64,000 bases of DNA, from the NCBI GenBank assembly GCA_030528055.1, contig JAUMZQ010000006.1:1-64000 (forward strand), in the 5' to 3' direction. The notes beneath the pieces are model-generated. The model was not told the origin of the DNA. It saw only the letters and a program-made list of their open reading frames with translations, and made no database searches. Of the stretch, positions 48,468-58,086 are shown piece after piece; the first letter of the stretch is position 1; each line of letters begins with the position of its first letter. The position numbers and the translations under genes are program-made. The stretch comes from Streptococcus sp. GTDB lineage: Bacteria; Bacillota; Bacilli; Lactobacillales; Streptococcaceae.

Positions 48468-48556
48468 AAAAAGGAAAGAAAGTTCTAGGAGGTTATCTGA
48501 GAGGAAAAATAGAAAGCTAGATGCAGTTTTTTCTCATTCTCAAACACAATAAAATA

Positions 48557-48565
48557 TGATATAAT
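48557..48565 (+). promoter_or_regulatory. metG extended -10 promoter
   Basis: TGATATAAT lies about 135 bp before metG. The leader shows no T-box or S-box core; its role, if any, is not visible. Confidence 0.5.
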
Positions 48566-48701
48566 GAGTTGTTATTGAGAGGATTTTACGAGTTTGAATA
48601 TAGGAAAGAGCATGAGAGAATTAGTTAATTGAACAACTAGTAAAAATGCTTATGTATACTGATTTTAAACTTTAAAAAATTTGCATATCAAAGGAGTTCA
48701 C

Positions 48702-50696
48702 ATGTATAAAAAGAATTTTTATATTACTACACCGATTTATTATCCTTCTGGGAAATTGCATATTGGGAATGCAACGACGACAATTGCTTGCGATGTTTTA
48801 GCACGATATAAACGCATGATGCACCATGATGTTTACTATTTAACAGGTTTAGATGAACATGGTCAAAAGATTCAACAAAAAGCAGAGGAAACTGGAATTA
48901 CGCCACAAGCTTATGTTGATGGGATGGCAAAAACTGTAAAAGAACTGTGGAAACTTTTAGATATTTCTTATGATAAATTTATCCGTACGACAGACGATTA
49001 CCATGAAAAAGTGGTTGCAGATGTCTTTGAACGTCTTTTAGCTCAAGGAGATATTTATCTAGGAGAATACTCTGGTTGGTACTCTGTTTCGGATGAGGAG
49101 TTTTTTACAGAAAGTCAATTAGAAGAAGTTTTCCGTGATGAAACAGGAAAAGTAATTGGTGGGATTGCTCCAAGTGGTCATGAGGTTGAGTGGGTATCAG
49201 AAGAATCCTACTTCCTCCGTCTTAGTAAATACGCTGATAAATTGGTGGCTTTCTTTAACGAACACCCTGATTTTATCCAGCCAGATGGTCGTATGAATGA
49301 GATTATTAAAAATTTCATTGAGCCAGGCCTTGAAGACTTAGCTGTTTCAAGAACTAGCTATGATTGGGGAGTAAAAGTTCCATCAAATCCGAAACATGTG
49401 ATTTATGTTTGGATTGATGCTTTATTGAACTATGTGACAGCGCTCGGTTATGGGCAAGACAATCATGCTAATTATGATAAATTCTGGAATGGAACAGTTT
49501 ATCACATGATAGCCAAAGACATTCTTCGCTTCCACTCCATTTATTGGCCGATTATGCTCATGATGTTGGACATGAAATTACCGGATCGTCTGATTGCTCA
49601 CGGCTGGTTTGTCATGAAAGATGGTAAAATGTCAAAATCAAAAGGAAATGTTGTTTATCCAGATATGCTTGTGGAGCGTTACGGCTTAGACCCGCTTCGT
49701 TATTATTTGATGAGAAGTTTGCCAGTTGGAAGTGACGGAACCTTTACACCTGAGGATTATGTGGGACGAATCAACTATGAATTGGCAAATGATTTAGGGA
49801 ATCTTTTGAATCGTACAGTTGCCATGGTAAACAAATACTTTAATGGAGTGATTCCATCTTATCAAGAAAGTGTAACTGATTTTGATGATGATTTAGCAAG
49901 TGTAATTGCTGAAAATGATTTTGAATACCACAAATACATGGAAGCTGTAGACTATCCACGCGCTTTAGAAGCAGTTTGGAATATTATTGCTAGAACCAAT
50001 AAGTACATTGATGAAACAGCTCCATGGGTGCTTGCCAAGAATGAAGAAGACCGTGAACAGTTGGCTTCTGTCATGAGTCACTTGGCTGCTAGTCTTCGTG
50101 TAGTTGCTCATCTGATTCATCCATTTATGATGACAACATCTGACGCAATCATGGAACAACTAGGAATGACCGCTGAATATGATTTAGAAAATCTGGAATT
50201 ATCAGCTTTGCCGAGTGGTCTACATGTGGTAGAAAAAGGACAACCTATTTTCCCACGACTCGATATGGAAGAAGAGATTGCCTACATAAAAGAAAAGATG
50301 TCGGCTAACCAAAAGAATGTGGTGAAAGAATGGATACCTGAGGAAGTAAATCTTAAATTGAATCGTAAAGAAATCAAATTTGAAGATTTTGATAAGGTGG
50401 AGATTCGAGTTGCAGAAATCAAAGAAGTTTCTAAAGTTGAAGGAAGCGATAAATTACTCCAATTTCGTTTAGACGCTGGTGATGGTGAAGACCGTCAGAT
50501 TCTCTCAGGGATTGCAAAATTTTATCCTAACGAGCAGGAGTTAGTTGGAAAGAAAGTGCAAATTGTTGCGAATCTTAAACCACGTAAGATGATGGGGCGT
50601 ATCAGCCAAGGAATGATTCTCTCAGCGGAATACAAGGACACTCTTAGTCTGCTGACGGTTGATGCTTCCGTACCGAATGGCTCTCTCATTGGCTAA
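48702..50696 (+). CDS. metG: Methionyl-tRNA synthetase
   Basis: The 664-residue class I synthetase has the HIGH-type motif [12 protein letters not shown] near residue 12, the KMSKS loop [11 protein letters not shown] near 305, and a C-terminal dimerising tRNA-binding domain of the Trbp111 type ([19 protein letters not shown], from about 560). The connective peptide lacks the four zinc Cys, as in many Firmicute enzymes. AAAGGAG precedes the ATG at 48702. Confidence 0.95.
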   Translation: MYKKNFYITTPIYYPSGKLHIGNATTTIACDVLARYKRMMHHDVYYLTGLDEHGQKIQQKAEETGITPQAYVDGMAKTVKELWKLLDISYDKFIRTTDDYHEKVVADVFERLLAQGDIYLGEYSGWYSVSDEEFFTESQLEEVFRDETGKVIGGIAPSGHEVEWVSEESYFLRLSKYADKLVAFFNEHPDFIQPDGRMNEIIKNFIEPGLEDLAVSRTSYDWGVKVPSNPKHVIYVWIDALLNYVTALGYGQDNHANYDKFWNGTVYHMIAKDILRFHSIYWPIMLMMLDMKLPDRLIAHGWFVMKDGKMSKSKGNVVYPDMLVERYGLDPLRYYLMRSLPVGSDGTFTPEDYVGRINYELANDLGNLLNRTVAMVNKYFNGVIPSYQESVTDFDDDLASVIAENDFEYHKYMEAVDYPRALEAVWNIIARTNKYIDETAPWVLAKNEEDREQLASVMSHLAASLRVVAHLIHPFMMTTSDAIMEQLGMTAEYDLENLELSALPSGLHVVEKGQPIFPRLDMEEEIAYIKEKMSANQKNVVKEWIPEEVNLKLNRKEIKFEDFDKVEIRVAEIKEVSKVEGSDKLLQFRLDAGDGEDRQILSGIAKFYPNEQELVGKKVQIVANLKPRKMMGRISQGMILSAEYKDTLSLLTVDASVPNGSLIG

Positions 50697-50851
50697 TGAC
50701 AACCACTAAGAAATCCTTTGTTCATTCAGGAATGTCTGACTTTGAGTATTCCTTTGAAGAAGATACGAAGAGCAAAGACTATAAAATGGAACTATGGATT
50801 CTAATCGCGAAAGCATCATACAAGATGCTTAGGGACAGAGCCTTAATTTAC

Positions 50852-50896
50852 ACTTCAGGAGTTAGATTGTTTATCTAACTCCTGAAGTATTTTTTT
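50852..50896 (+). terminator. Terminator behind metG
   Basis: ACTTCAGGAGTTAGA and TCTAACTCCTGAAGT make a perfect 15-pair stem around TTGTTTA, followed by ATTTTTTT. Confidence 0.9.
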
Positions 50897-50930
50897 ATAA
50901 AATTAAGTTCTATAGACAAGAATGATTCTA

Positions 50931-52106
50931 TTATTTCTTGTATTTAGCTAAGAGATTTTGAGTTAACTGTTTCATACCTGATTTGATGTTATGACCAATG
51001 TCTGCCATTTTAGGAATGGAGATGTCGTTGTACCAATGTTTGTAGCGCATATTAATCAACAATGCAGATAGACGAAACAGTCTATCTTTTTCATCGTTTG
51101 ATAAATTAGTAGCATTTTTAAAAATTGAAAGAAATTTGTTTACATTGCCCCATTTATAAAAATCATCTATTGAAGTGATTCCTGCTTTTTGAACTAATCC
51201 AAAAAATAGGTCAAAAAAATCTTTGAGTTCTTCATCTGGTACACTAGCCAACCAACTTTTAAGAGTTTTGTCCGTTTGAACACTAGCAGTATCGGGTTTA
51301 TCTAGCAATACAAACCCTCGTTGCTCAATGTGCCAAGTAAAAGTATTGTGTTGAGCAAAACCACCCAAAGCGTTGCTTTTTACGATTTTTATTTCTTTAG
51401 GTGTTTCCATCATCATACCAACAATAGAGCCTTGAGGGACATAGTGATTCACCTTATGGTTGATAGACTTATATTGTTCACTATGAATAATGGAATGATG
51501 AAGCCCAGGAGCATCGTAACTATAAATTCCTTGAATCCGTTCTTGATAAGAAGGATCTACTTGACTAGCAGAATAAGCAGCTAGATTTCCTCCTTTAGAA
51601 TGCCCAACTAGGATAAATTTCCCAGGTAAAGCAGCCATCGCTTTTTCAAGATAATGGACGGCTGATTTTTGAGAAGGAATTCGCTTCATATAGGTCATAT
51701 GAAAATCTTCTTTCCAACCAATAATAGTGTCGTCTGTTCCTCTAAAAGCCAAGACATAGGTTTGAGGTTTGATTTTAAAGATGACAGCTGAAAATTGTTT
51801 CTCAATGGTTGAGTCAATATCATTGATATAACCGGAAAGTTTGATGTTTTTAAATCGTTTATGGGTATAAGCTTTTTCCAACAATAATAACCGTTCTTTT
51901 GTAGTCATTGTGGTAATCTTTTTATCGATAGATGGATAAATTTCCAGAAGACGGCATTCTGTAGAAGGATTCATTTCTGAACTAACCATGCCATCAAAAG
52001 GAAGATACGATAATTCTGTTAAAATCAGAAAATCCAATTCAGTGAAATCATAATCGTAGATACTTTCATACTTCATATTATCCATATAATCAAAAATAGT
52101 TGCCAT
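50931..52106 (-). CDS. Mbeg1-like (DUF2974) alpha/beta-hydrolase
   Basis: The 391-residue cytosolic protein has an alpha/beta-hydrolase lipase core: AFRGTDDTIIGWKEDF near residue 126 (oxyanion region) and the nucleophile elbow ILVGHSKGGNLAAYSAS near 168, with later Asp and His candidates. This DUF2974/Mbeg1-like family is widespread in streptococci with no settled substrate. It is monocistronic and reads away from the two-component system genes. Confidence 0.85.
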   Translation of the reverse strand: MATIFDYMDNMKYESIYDYDFTELDFLILTELSYLPFDGMVSSEMNPSTECRLLEIYPSIDKKITTMTTKERLLLLEKAYTHKRFKNIKLSGYINDIDSTIEKQFSAVIFKIKPQTYVLAFRGTDDTIIGWKEDFHMTYMKRIPSQKSAVHYLEKAMAALPGKFILVGHSKGGNLAAYSASQVDPSYQERIQGIYSYDAPGLHHSIIHSEQYKSINHKVNHYVPQGSIVGMMMETPKEIKIVKSNALGGFAQHNTFTWHIEQRGFVLLDKPDTASVQTDKTLKSWLASVPDEELKDFFDLFFGLVQKAGITSIDDFYKWGNVNKFLSIFKNATNLSNDEKDRLFRLSALLINMRYKHWYNDISIPKMADIGHNIKSGMKQLTQNLLAKYKK

Positions 52107-52151
52107 ATAATTGTTTCCTCCCTTTTCCTTGTTTTAAGTATAGCATATTTT

Positions 52152-52160
52152 TGTTATAAT
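52152..52160 (+). promoter_or_regulatory. Promoter of the Bce-type two-component system
   Basis: TGTTATAAT is an extended -10 element 26 bp before the response-regulator ATG. Confidence 0.55.
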
Positions 52161-52186
52161 ATACGAAGGAAGCTAGGAGGTAAGTG

Positions 52187-52873
52187 ATGCATAAGATATT
52201 ACTAGTGGAAGACGATGTCGTTATTCGTCAAATGATTAAAAAAATGTTAGAACAATGGGGATATCAGGTAATTGCAGCAGAAGATTTTATGCAAATTTTG
52301 ACCTTGTTTGTTCAAGAGAGCCCTCAATTAGTATTAATGGATATTGGCTTACCGCTCTTTAATGGCTATCATTGGTGTCAAGAAATACGAAAAATTTCCA
52401 CCGTTCCAATTATATTTTTGTCTTCTCGTGATCAATCAATGGATATTGTTATGGCTATTTCTATGGGAGCTGATGATTATATTGTTAAACCGTTTGATAA
52501 CAATGTTTTTCTAGCTAAAATACAAGGCATTCTCCGTCGTTCCTATGAATTTGGTACAGACCATAATTTACTGGAACATCAAGGAGTTATCCTAAATATA
52601 AAATCAATGGATCTTCTTTATCAAGGGCAAGTGATTGTATTAACAAAAAACGAATTTCACATTTTAAGAGTTTTGTTTGAGCATTCTGGAAGTATCGTAG
52701 CGCGTGATGATTTGATGAAAGAATTGTGGGAAAGTGATTTTTTCATTGATGACAATACATTGTCTGTTAATATCGCACGTTTGCGTAAAAAACTAGAAGA
52801 GTTTGGCTTGGTAAATTTTATTGAAACCAAAAAAGGAATAGGGTATGGTTTGACTAATGGACATGCAGAGTAA
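52187..52873 (+). CDS. OmpR-family response regulator, BceR-like
   Basis: The 228-residue regulator has a receiver domain (LLVEDDVVI, phosphoacceptor Asp in LVLMDIGLPLFNGY near residue 51, SSRD, and Lys in ADDYIVKPFD) and a winged-helix DNA-binding domain ending RLRKKLEEFG and KGIGYGL. The ATG at 52187 is six bases behind AGGAGG; the GTG one codon earlier is less likely. It overlaps the kinase gene. With the ABC transporter downstream it forms a peptide-antibiotic sensing module. Confidence 0.92.
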   Translation: MHKILLVEDDVVIRQMIKKMLEQWGYQVIAAEDFMQILTLFVQESPQLVLMDIGLPLFNGYHWCQEIRKISTVPIIFLSSRDQSMDIVMAISMGADDYIVKPFDNNVFLAKIQGILRRSYEFGTDHNLLEHQGVILNIKSMDLLYQGQVIVLTKNEFHILRVLFEHSGSIVARDDLMKELWESDFFIDDNTLSVNIARLRKKLEEFGLVNFIETKKGIGYGLTNGHAE

Positions 52874-53837
52874 AATTTTCTTTTTCAAACGATATATATA
52901 TTCCAAACGGTTTATATTGGTTCTGTTATCTTCCATCCTATTTATGATTTTCCTCTTTTCTTTTTTATTTGAAGATAGCTATGTCGTGTTGAGTTATTTA
53001 GCTGTATTATTTCTATTTTTGTCCACTATTTTTCTTTTTATCGATTGTGGCATTAGTTATCAATCTTACCGAAAGCAAGTTCTGTATGATTCAGGAGAAG
53101 CTGAGACAGCATTAGAGAGCTGGTTAAAGGAAAAAAATGAAGAACTGCTTTTGGAGAAAAAAAATAGAGCCATGATAGAGCAGGAAAAACAAAATGATTT
53201 ATTTGATTATTATACATTGTGGGCACATCAAATAAAGACTCCAATAGCGGCAAGTTCTCTTTTGATTGGAGATTTAGAAAATCATACGATAAAAAAACAA
53301 TTAGAACAAGAAATGTTTAAAATTGACTCTTATGTTAATTTAGTCTTGCAATATTTGCGTCTGGAAAGTTTTCATAAGGACTTAGTTGTTCATGGTGAAA
53401 ATTTGGAAGATATGGTTAAGGAAGTAGTAAAAAAACAAGCAATTTTCTTTATACAAAAGAATCTCTCACTAAATTTACATGACTTAGATTATGAAGTGAT
53501 TACGGACAAAAAATGGTTGACAGTTATTTTAGAGCAGATTTTATCTAACAGTCTAAAATATACAAGCAAAGGCGAAATTGAAATTTATTTCAAAAAAGAT
53601 ACTCTGTACATGAAAGATACTGGCTTGGGAATTCAGGATGCGGATATTCTTCGAGTTTTTGAACGGGGTTTTTCTGGATATAATGGTCGCTTGACGCAGC
53701 AATCTTCTGGCTTGGGTTTGTATCTATCCAAGAAAATTGCTGATCAATTAGGACATGAACTAACTCTAGAATCAACTCTTGGTCAAGGAACAACTGTTAA
53801 GATTCGCTTTTTCAAAGAAAAATTGATATTGGACTAG
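52857..53837 (+). CDS. Intramembrane-sensing histidine kinase, BceS-like
   Basis: The 326-residue kinase has two N-terminal membrane helices with almost no outer loop (residues 18-36 and 42-62), the phosphoacceptor motif LWAHQIKTPIAAS near 122, EQILSNSLKYTS near 222, DTGLGI and GLGLYLSKKIA. Such kinases do not bind drug themselves but are driven by the partner BceAB-type transporter, whose genes lie about 420 bp downstream. Confidence 0.92.
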   Translation: MDMQSKIFFFKRYIYSKRFILVLLSSILFMIFLFSFLFEDSYVVLSYLAVLFLFLSTIFLFIDCGISYQSYRKQVLYDSGEAETALESWLKEKNEELLLEKKNRAMIEQEKQNDLFDYYTLWAHQIKTPIAASSLLIGDLENHTIKKQLEQEMFKIDSYVNLVLQYLRLESFHKDLVVHGENLEDMVKEVVKKQAIFFIQKNLSLNLHDLDYEVITDKKWLTVILEQILSNSLKYTSKGEIEIYFKKDTLYMKDTGLGIQDADILRVFERGFSGYNGRLTQQSSGLGLYLSKKIADQLGHELTLESTLGQGTTVKIRFFKEKLILD

Positions 53838-53864
53838 ATATGGGTGAAGTATAAAAAGTATGTG

Positions 53865-53918
53865 AAACATGCCAACCTGTAGTAAACAAACTCTACTACA
53901 GGTTGACATGTTTTATTT
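53865..53918 (+). terminator. Terminator of the two-component system operon
   Basis: AAACATGCCAACCTGTAGTA pairs with TACTACAGGTTGACATGTTT (one mismatch) and is followed by TATTTTG. It makes the transporter genes a separate transcript. Confidence 0.8.
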
Positions 53919-53926
53919 TGTACAAT

Positions 53927-53942
53927 CTTACAAAAATGTAAG
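53927..53942 (+). promoter_or_regulatory. Palindromic BceR-type operator
   Basis: CTTACAAAAATGTAAG is a perfect 6-4-6 inverted repeat. It fits the TnACA-N4-TGTnA motif that I recall as described for BceR-family regulators. It lies upstream of the transporter genes and next to the genes for the matching regulator. Confidence 0.7.
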
Positions 53943-54066
53943 AATTCCAGATGAAAATGAAAGATAAAGTTATGGTAGGAATGGTAGAAGAAGGGTAAGA
54001 TAGAGGTAGAAAGAAAGAGAAAGCAAAGACAAACAATGTTGTCGATGCTTAGAAAGGATATTTACC

Positions 54067-54198
54067 ATGAAAACCAAACTATTCCAAAACAAAGAACGCT
54101 TTCCAAAAACTATTAAAATACCTAAAGAAGAAGTTGAAAAAACAAAACTGGGCTGTGCCTCTAGTAACTATTATTTCTGGTTACAATACAGCCATTAA
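54067..54198 (+). CDS. Possible small peptide gene, perhaps frameshifted
   Basis: ATG 54067 is eight bases behind AAAGGA and opens a 43-codon frame (MKTKLFQNKERF... ending NYYFWLQYSH). The +1 frame instead reads FQKLLKYLKKKLKKQNWAV and continues through a hydrophobic LVTIISGY stretch to 54268, past the transporter start. That frame looks more protein-like (amphipathic cationic helix plus hydrophobic part). A frameshifted small gene or a leader peptide is possible; nothing here is recognised. Confidence 0.3.
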   Translation: MKTKLFQNKERFPKTIKIPKEEVEKTKLGCASSNYYFWLQYSH

Positions 54199-54255
54199 TA
54201 TCAGCTTTCTAATCAAAAATCTAAAACTACTACAATCAAAAGGAGATTATTCATC

Positions 54256-55023
54256 ATGTCATTGTTAGATGTTCAGCACATTCAAAAAATATACAAAACA
54301 CGTTTTCAAGGAAGCCAAGTAGAAGCCTTAAAGGATATCCATTTCACAGTGGAACAAGGAGAATACGTTGCTATCATGGGAGAGTCGGGTTCAGGGAAGT
54401 CAACTCTCCTCAATATCCTAGCTATGTTGGATAAACCGACAGAAGGTCGAGTGTTTCTTAATGGAGTAGACACAGCTAACATTAAAAATAGCCAAGCCTC
54501 TAGTTTTCGCCGTGAAAAATTAGGTTTTGTCTTTCAAGATTTCAACTTGTTGGATACTCTATCTGTTAAGGATAATATCTTACTACCACTCGTATTGTCT
54601 CGTCGTCCGATTACGGAGATGATGAAGAAGTTGGTGACGGTTTGTAATGAGTTAGGAATTAATCAGCTACAGGAGAAATTTCCTTATGAGATTTCAGGAG
54701 GGCAGAAGCAACGAGTGGCAGTGGCACGTGCGATTATCACTCAGCCAGAGATTTTGTTAGCAGATGAGCCGACAGGTGCTTTGGATTCGAAATCTTCTGC
54801 TACTTTGTTGGATTTGTTTGACACGATTAATCAGACGGGACAGACGATTTTGATGGTTACGCACTCAACATCAGCGGCTAGTCGAGCGAAGCGAATTTTA
54901 TTTATTAAGGATGGTATCTTATACAATCAGATTTTCCGAGGCGATAAGACGGAGAGACAGATGTTTCAAGAAATCTCAGATACCTTGACAGTGATGGCAA
55001 GTGAGGTGGAGCGTCATGTTTAA
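54256..55023 (+). CDS. Antimicrobial-peptide ABC transporter ATPase, BceA-like
   Basis: The 255-residue ATPase has Walker A GESGSGKSTL near residue 40, a Q-loop VFQDFNLLDTL, signature SGGQKQRVAVARA near 147, Walker B ILLADEPTGALD near 167, and MVTHS. It belongs to the MacB/BceA group that removes bacitracin- or lantibiotic-like peptides from lipid targets. AAAAGGAG precedes the ATG. It overlaps the permease gene by 8 bp. Confidence 0.93.
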   Translation: MSLLDVQHIQKIYKTRFQGSQVEALKDIHFTVEQGEYVAIMGESGSGKSTLLNILAMLDKPTEGRVFLNGVDTANIKNSQASSFRREKLGFVFQDFNLLDTLSVKDNILLPLVLSRRPITEMMKKLVTVCNELGINQLQEKFPYEISGGQKQRVAVARAIITQPEILLADEPTGALDSKSSATLLDLFDTINQTGQTILMVTHSTSAASRAKRILFIKDGILYNQIFRGDKTERQMFQEISDTLTVMASEVERHV

Positions 55024-56998
55024 ACTGATCAATAAATTAGCTGTTTCGAACCTTATTAAGAATCGGAAACTCTACTATCCATTTGCTTTAGTCATTATCA
55101 TCATGACGACTATTTTATATAGTTTTATTTCACTAGCATTTAATCCCAATATAGAAAAATCTTATGGAGGAAATGCCGCACAGATGACCTTGCAGTTTGG
55201 TATTTGGGTTATTCAAATTGCTGCTGTGATTTTGGTGATTTATGCCAATGGTTTTGTCATGAAAAATCGTTCTAAAGAACTGGGAGTATATACTGTCTTA
55301 GGGATGGAAAAACGCCATTTATTGACTATGACTATCATTGAACTTTTTTTATTTGCTCTGTTGACAGTTGGTTTAGGAGTGATTGGAGGTTTACTGATTG
55401 ATAGATTGCTATTTGTTCTCCTTTTGAAATTTATTGGAGTTCCGATAGTTATTTCCTCACTTTTTCAGTGGAGTACAGTTTTGACAACCTTGTTCAGTAT
55501 GGGCTGTGCTTTTGGATTTGTTTTAATTCTGAATTTTATTCGCCTATTTCAGTATAGTTCTCTTAATTTACTAAAAGAAAAAAGAGCGGGAGAGAAAAAA
55601 GGAAGATTTTTACTTCTTCAGACAATTATTGGCTCTATTCTACTAGTGATTGCCTATTATATAGCTATCTCAGTGGAAAACCCGGTTCAAGCTATTAGTC
55701 AATTTTTCTTAGCTGTTTTAATGGTCATTCTAGCAACTTATCTCCTTTTTAACGCTGGCTCTATTAAATTGTTGCAATTCTTAAAAAATAGAAAAACTTA
55801 TTACTACCAAACACAAAACTTCATTTCACTTTCTAATTTAATTTTTAGGATGAAGAAAAATGCAATGGGACTAGCAACGATTTCGATTCTCTCCACCATG
55901 CTTTTGGTAACTTTAGTGGGGAGTTTGAATATTTATGTTAGTGGAACCAATTATCTAGCAACTCTTTATCCAAAAGATTACAATATTTCTCTGACAAAAT
56001 CTACAAATGACTTTAGTCCAAGTATTTTAGAAGATATTAAACAAATTGCAGAAAAAGATCATATAAAGAAAGCAACTTATTTAGATGTGGTAAGTAAATC
56101 AGTTTATATTAAACAGATTTCTAATAATAAAATTGTGTTAGAAAATACAGCTGATGGAAATACTTTACAAAGTGAAAGCAACGGAGCTATTTATCTACTA
56201 AATCCTCAAGGCTATAAACAATTAACTGGAAAAGACATGACTTTAGAGGATAAAGAAATAGCCATTTTCAGTAAAAACTTACCTATTTCTTCTGAACAAA
56301 ATCTAGAAATTGATGGAAAAAAATGGAACATTAAACAAGTCCTTGAAAATAATATTGTACACGGAAAGATAGGTAATACGACAGAGGTAGTAGCTCCTAA
56401 TATACTCCTTATTGTTGTAAATGATCTCAATCAGATAGGAACAAATAAAGGAGACTATACTTATTCCATTGGGATAGATGCGGAAGATAAAGATAATACA
56501 ACTTTTTTAGATAGTGTCAGTGACTATTTGAGTTCATTATCCAGTCAAGAAGAGAAGGTTACAACATCTGCAAATATACGCTTTTACATAGAAAAAGACT
56601 ATAAGATTACGGTTGGAAGTCTCTTCTTTATAGGACTCTTTTTATCTGCTATATTCTTAATGGGAACTGTATTGATTATCTATTACAAACAGATCTCAGA
56701 AGGTTATGAGGATCGTGAAAGTTTCTTAACATTACAAAAAGTTGGATTAGATGAGAAACAAATTAAACAAACTATTCGTAAACAGATCTTAACAGTTTTC
56801 TTTCTTCCAGTCTTCTTTGCTTTTCTGCATATTGCTTTTGCATTTAAGATGATACAAAAAATTGTCTTTATTTTAGGAGGATATGATGTTCTGCTGTTAA
56901 TTCAAACAACGATTGCTATCTGTCTTATCTTTTTACTAGCCTATATTTCAGTTTTCTTATTAACTTCCAGAAGTTATCGCCGAATCATCAGTCGTTAA
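55016..56998 (+). CDS. Antimicrobial-peptide ABC transporter permease, BceB-like
   Basis: The 660-residue FtsX-type permease has about ten membrane helices. A large extracellular domain of some 200 residues between helices VII and VIII (about 310-535) is the hallmark of BceB proteins and the likely peptide-sensing part. FtsX-like regions (MKNRSKELGVYTVLGMEKR near 85-103) are present. The ATG at 55016 follows GGTGGAG. It should control the neighbouring kinase by direct contact. Confidence 0.92.
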   Translation: MFKLINKLAVSNLIKNRKLYYPFALVIIIMTTILYSFISLAFNPNIEKSYGGNAAQMTLQFGIWVIQIAAVILVIYANGFVMKNRSKELGVYTVLGMEKRHLLTMTIIELFLFALLTVGLGVIGGLLIDRLLFVLLLKFIGVPIVISSLFQWSTVLTTLFSMGCAFGFVLILNFIRLFQYSSLNLLKEKRAGEKKGRFLLLQTIIGSILLVIAYYIAISVENPVQAISQFFLAVLMVILATYLLFNAGSIKLLQFLKNRKTYYYQTQNFISLSNLIFRMKKNAMGLATISILSTMLLVTLVGSLNIYVSGTNYLATLYPKDYNISLTKSTNDFSPSILEDIKQIAEKDHIKKATYLDVVSKSVYIKQISNNKIVLENTADGNTLQSESNGAIYLLNPQGYKQLTGKDMTLEDKEIAIFSKNLPISSEQNLEIDGKKWNIKQVLENNIVHGKIGNTTEVVAPNILLIVVNDLNQIGTNKGDYTYSIGIDAEDKDNTTFLDSVSDYLSSLSSQEEKVTTSANIRFYIEKDYKITVGSLFFIGLFLSAIFLMGTVLIIYYKQISEGYEDRESFLTLQKVGLDEKQIKQTIRKQILTVFFLPVFFAFLHIAFAFKMIQKIVFILGGYDVLLLIQTTIAICLIFLLAYISVFLLTSRSYRRIISR

Positions 56999-57010
56999 GG
57001 ATTCTAATCA

Positions 57011-57047
57011 AAAAGTTCTTTGTTATAAAAACAAAGAGCTTTTTTTA
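57011..57047 (+). terminator. Terminator of the BceAB-like operon
   Basis: AAAAGTTCTTTGT pairs with ACAAAGAGCTTTT (one G-U pair) around TATAAAA, followed by a T-run. Confidence 0.8.
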
Positions 57048-57219
57048 TTTCTTATATAACCGCTTGTGTTGATTATTTAACCTCTTATCAAAAAAACAGA
57101 GATTTTTAAAAAATAACATGCTATTCTACCTTTAGATTAAGAAATAAAAACATTGATCAATAAACAAACTGGAATGAACCTATTATTTCAAATCTAAAAA
57201 GATAATTGGAGGAGACACC

Positions 57220-58086
57220 ATGTTAGAAACAAAAAAACTAACTAAAACGTATGGAAACACTGTTGCAGTGAATGGCTTAGATATTCACATCAAAAGAGGA
57301 AGTTTCACAGCTATTTTAGGACCGAACGGAGCAGGAAAGTCTACGACTATTCAAATGTTGATCGGTTTGTTGCAACCAACATCTGGTTCTATTAACTATG
57401 CTGAAAAAACAAAATTAGGAGTTGTTTTTCAAAATAGTGTGTTAGACGGTATGTTAACGGTAAAGGAAAATTTAGAAATCCGTGCTAAACAATACAAGCA
57501 TATTGAGAAAAATAAAATTGACCAACTAATCAAAGAGTTGGGCTTAACGAATTTTGTTCAACAAAAATATCACACCTTATCGGGTGGACAAAAAAGACGA
57601 GTAGATATTGCACGCGCATTGTTAAACAGTCCAGATATTCTCTTTTTAGATGAGCCGACCACAGGACTTGATATTCAAACAAGGAATGTCATTTGGGATT
57701 TGCTCATCCAACTTCAAAAAGAGAAAAAGATGACAGTGGTGTTAACAACTCACTATTTGAATGAAGCAGATAATGCCGATATGATTTATGTTGTAGATCA
57801 TGGGAAAGTTATTGCTAGAGGTTCGGCTGATTACATCAAGTTACAATATGCTTGTAATTTATTGAAAATTGTCACAAAAACAAGGGATGTCTTTATTCAG
57901 ATTTTAAAAAATCATCAAATTGACTACGAAGAATTGAAATCAGGAGAGTTTCTGATGAAACCAGAAGATATAGAACAAACCTTTAATATTTTGGGGTGGA
58001 CACGTCCTTATATTGAACAATTTGAGTTTCGTCAAGGAACAATGGATGACGCTTTTATAGCTTTGACAGGAAAAGAGGTACGTTAA
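57220..58086 (+). CDS. ABC transporter ATP-binding protein (LytTR-linked)
   Basis: The 288-residue ATPase has Walker A GPNGAGKSTT near residue 36, signature LSGGQKRRVDIARAL near 121, Walker B ILFLDEPTTGLD near 143, and LTTHYLNEA. The ~90-residue C-terminal extension is as in drug/bacteriocin-type ABC-2 ATPases. A TTGGAGGAG site precedes the ATG. It is the first gene of a four-gene unit with a permease, a LytTR regulator and a DUF3021 protein. Confidence 0.92.
   Translation: MLETKKLTKTYGNTVAVNGLDIHIKRGSFTAILGPNGAGKSTTIQMLIGLLQPTSGSINYAEKTKLGVVFQNSVLDGMLTVKENLEIRAKQYKHIEKNKIDQLIKELGLTNFVQQKYHTLSGGQKRRVDIARALLNSPDILFLDEPTTGLDIQTRNVIWDLLIQLQKEKKMTVVLTTHYLNEADNADMIYVVDHGKVIARGSADYIKLQYACNLLKIVTKTRDVFIQILKNHQIDYEELKSGEFLMKPEDIEQTFNILGWTRPYIEQFEFRQGTMDDAFIALTGKEVR

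Larger units (their letters stand above)
53838..54255. other. Regulatory region between BceRS-like and BceAB-like genes
   Basis: It holds a strong terminator, then a perfect palindromic operator candidate, a purine-rich stretch, and a short peptide frame directly before the transporter genes (each listed separately). Confidence 0.7.

Noticed and set aside
50696..50878. 60-codon frame starting at the metG stop (TAATG)
   Set aside because: It runs through the metG terminator hairpin, has no ribosome site of its own beyond the metG end, and no recognisable family. Probably chance or a remnant.
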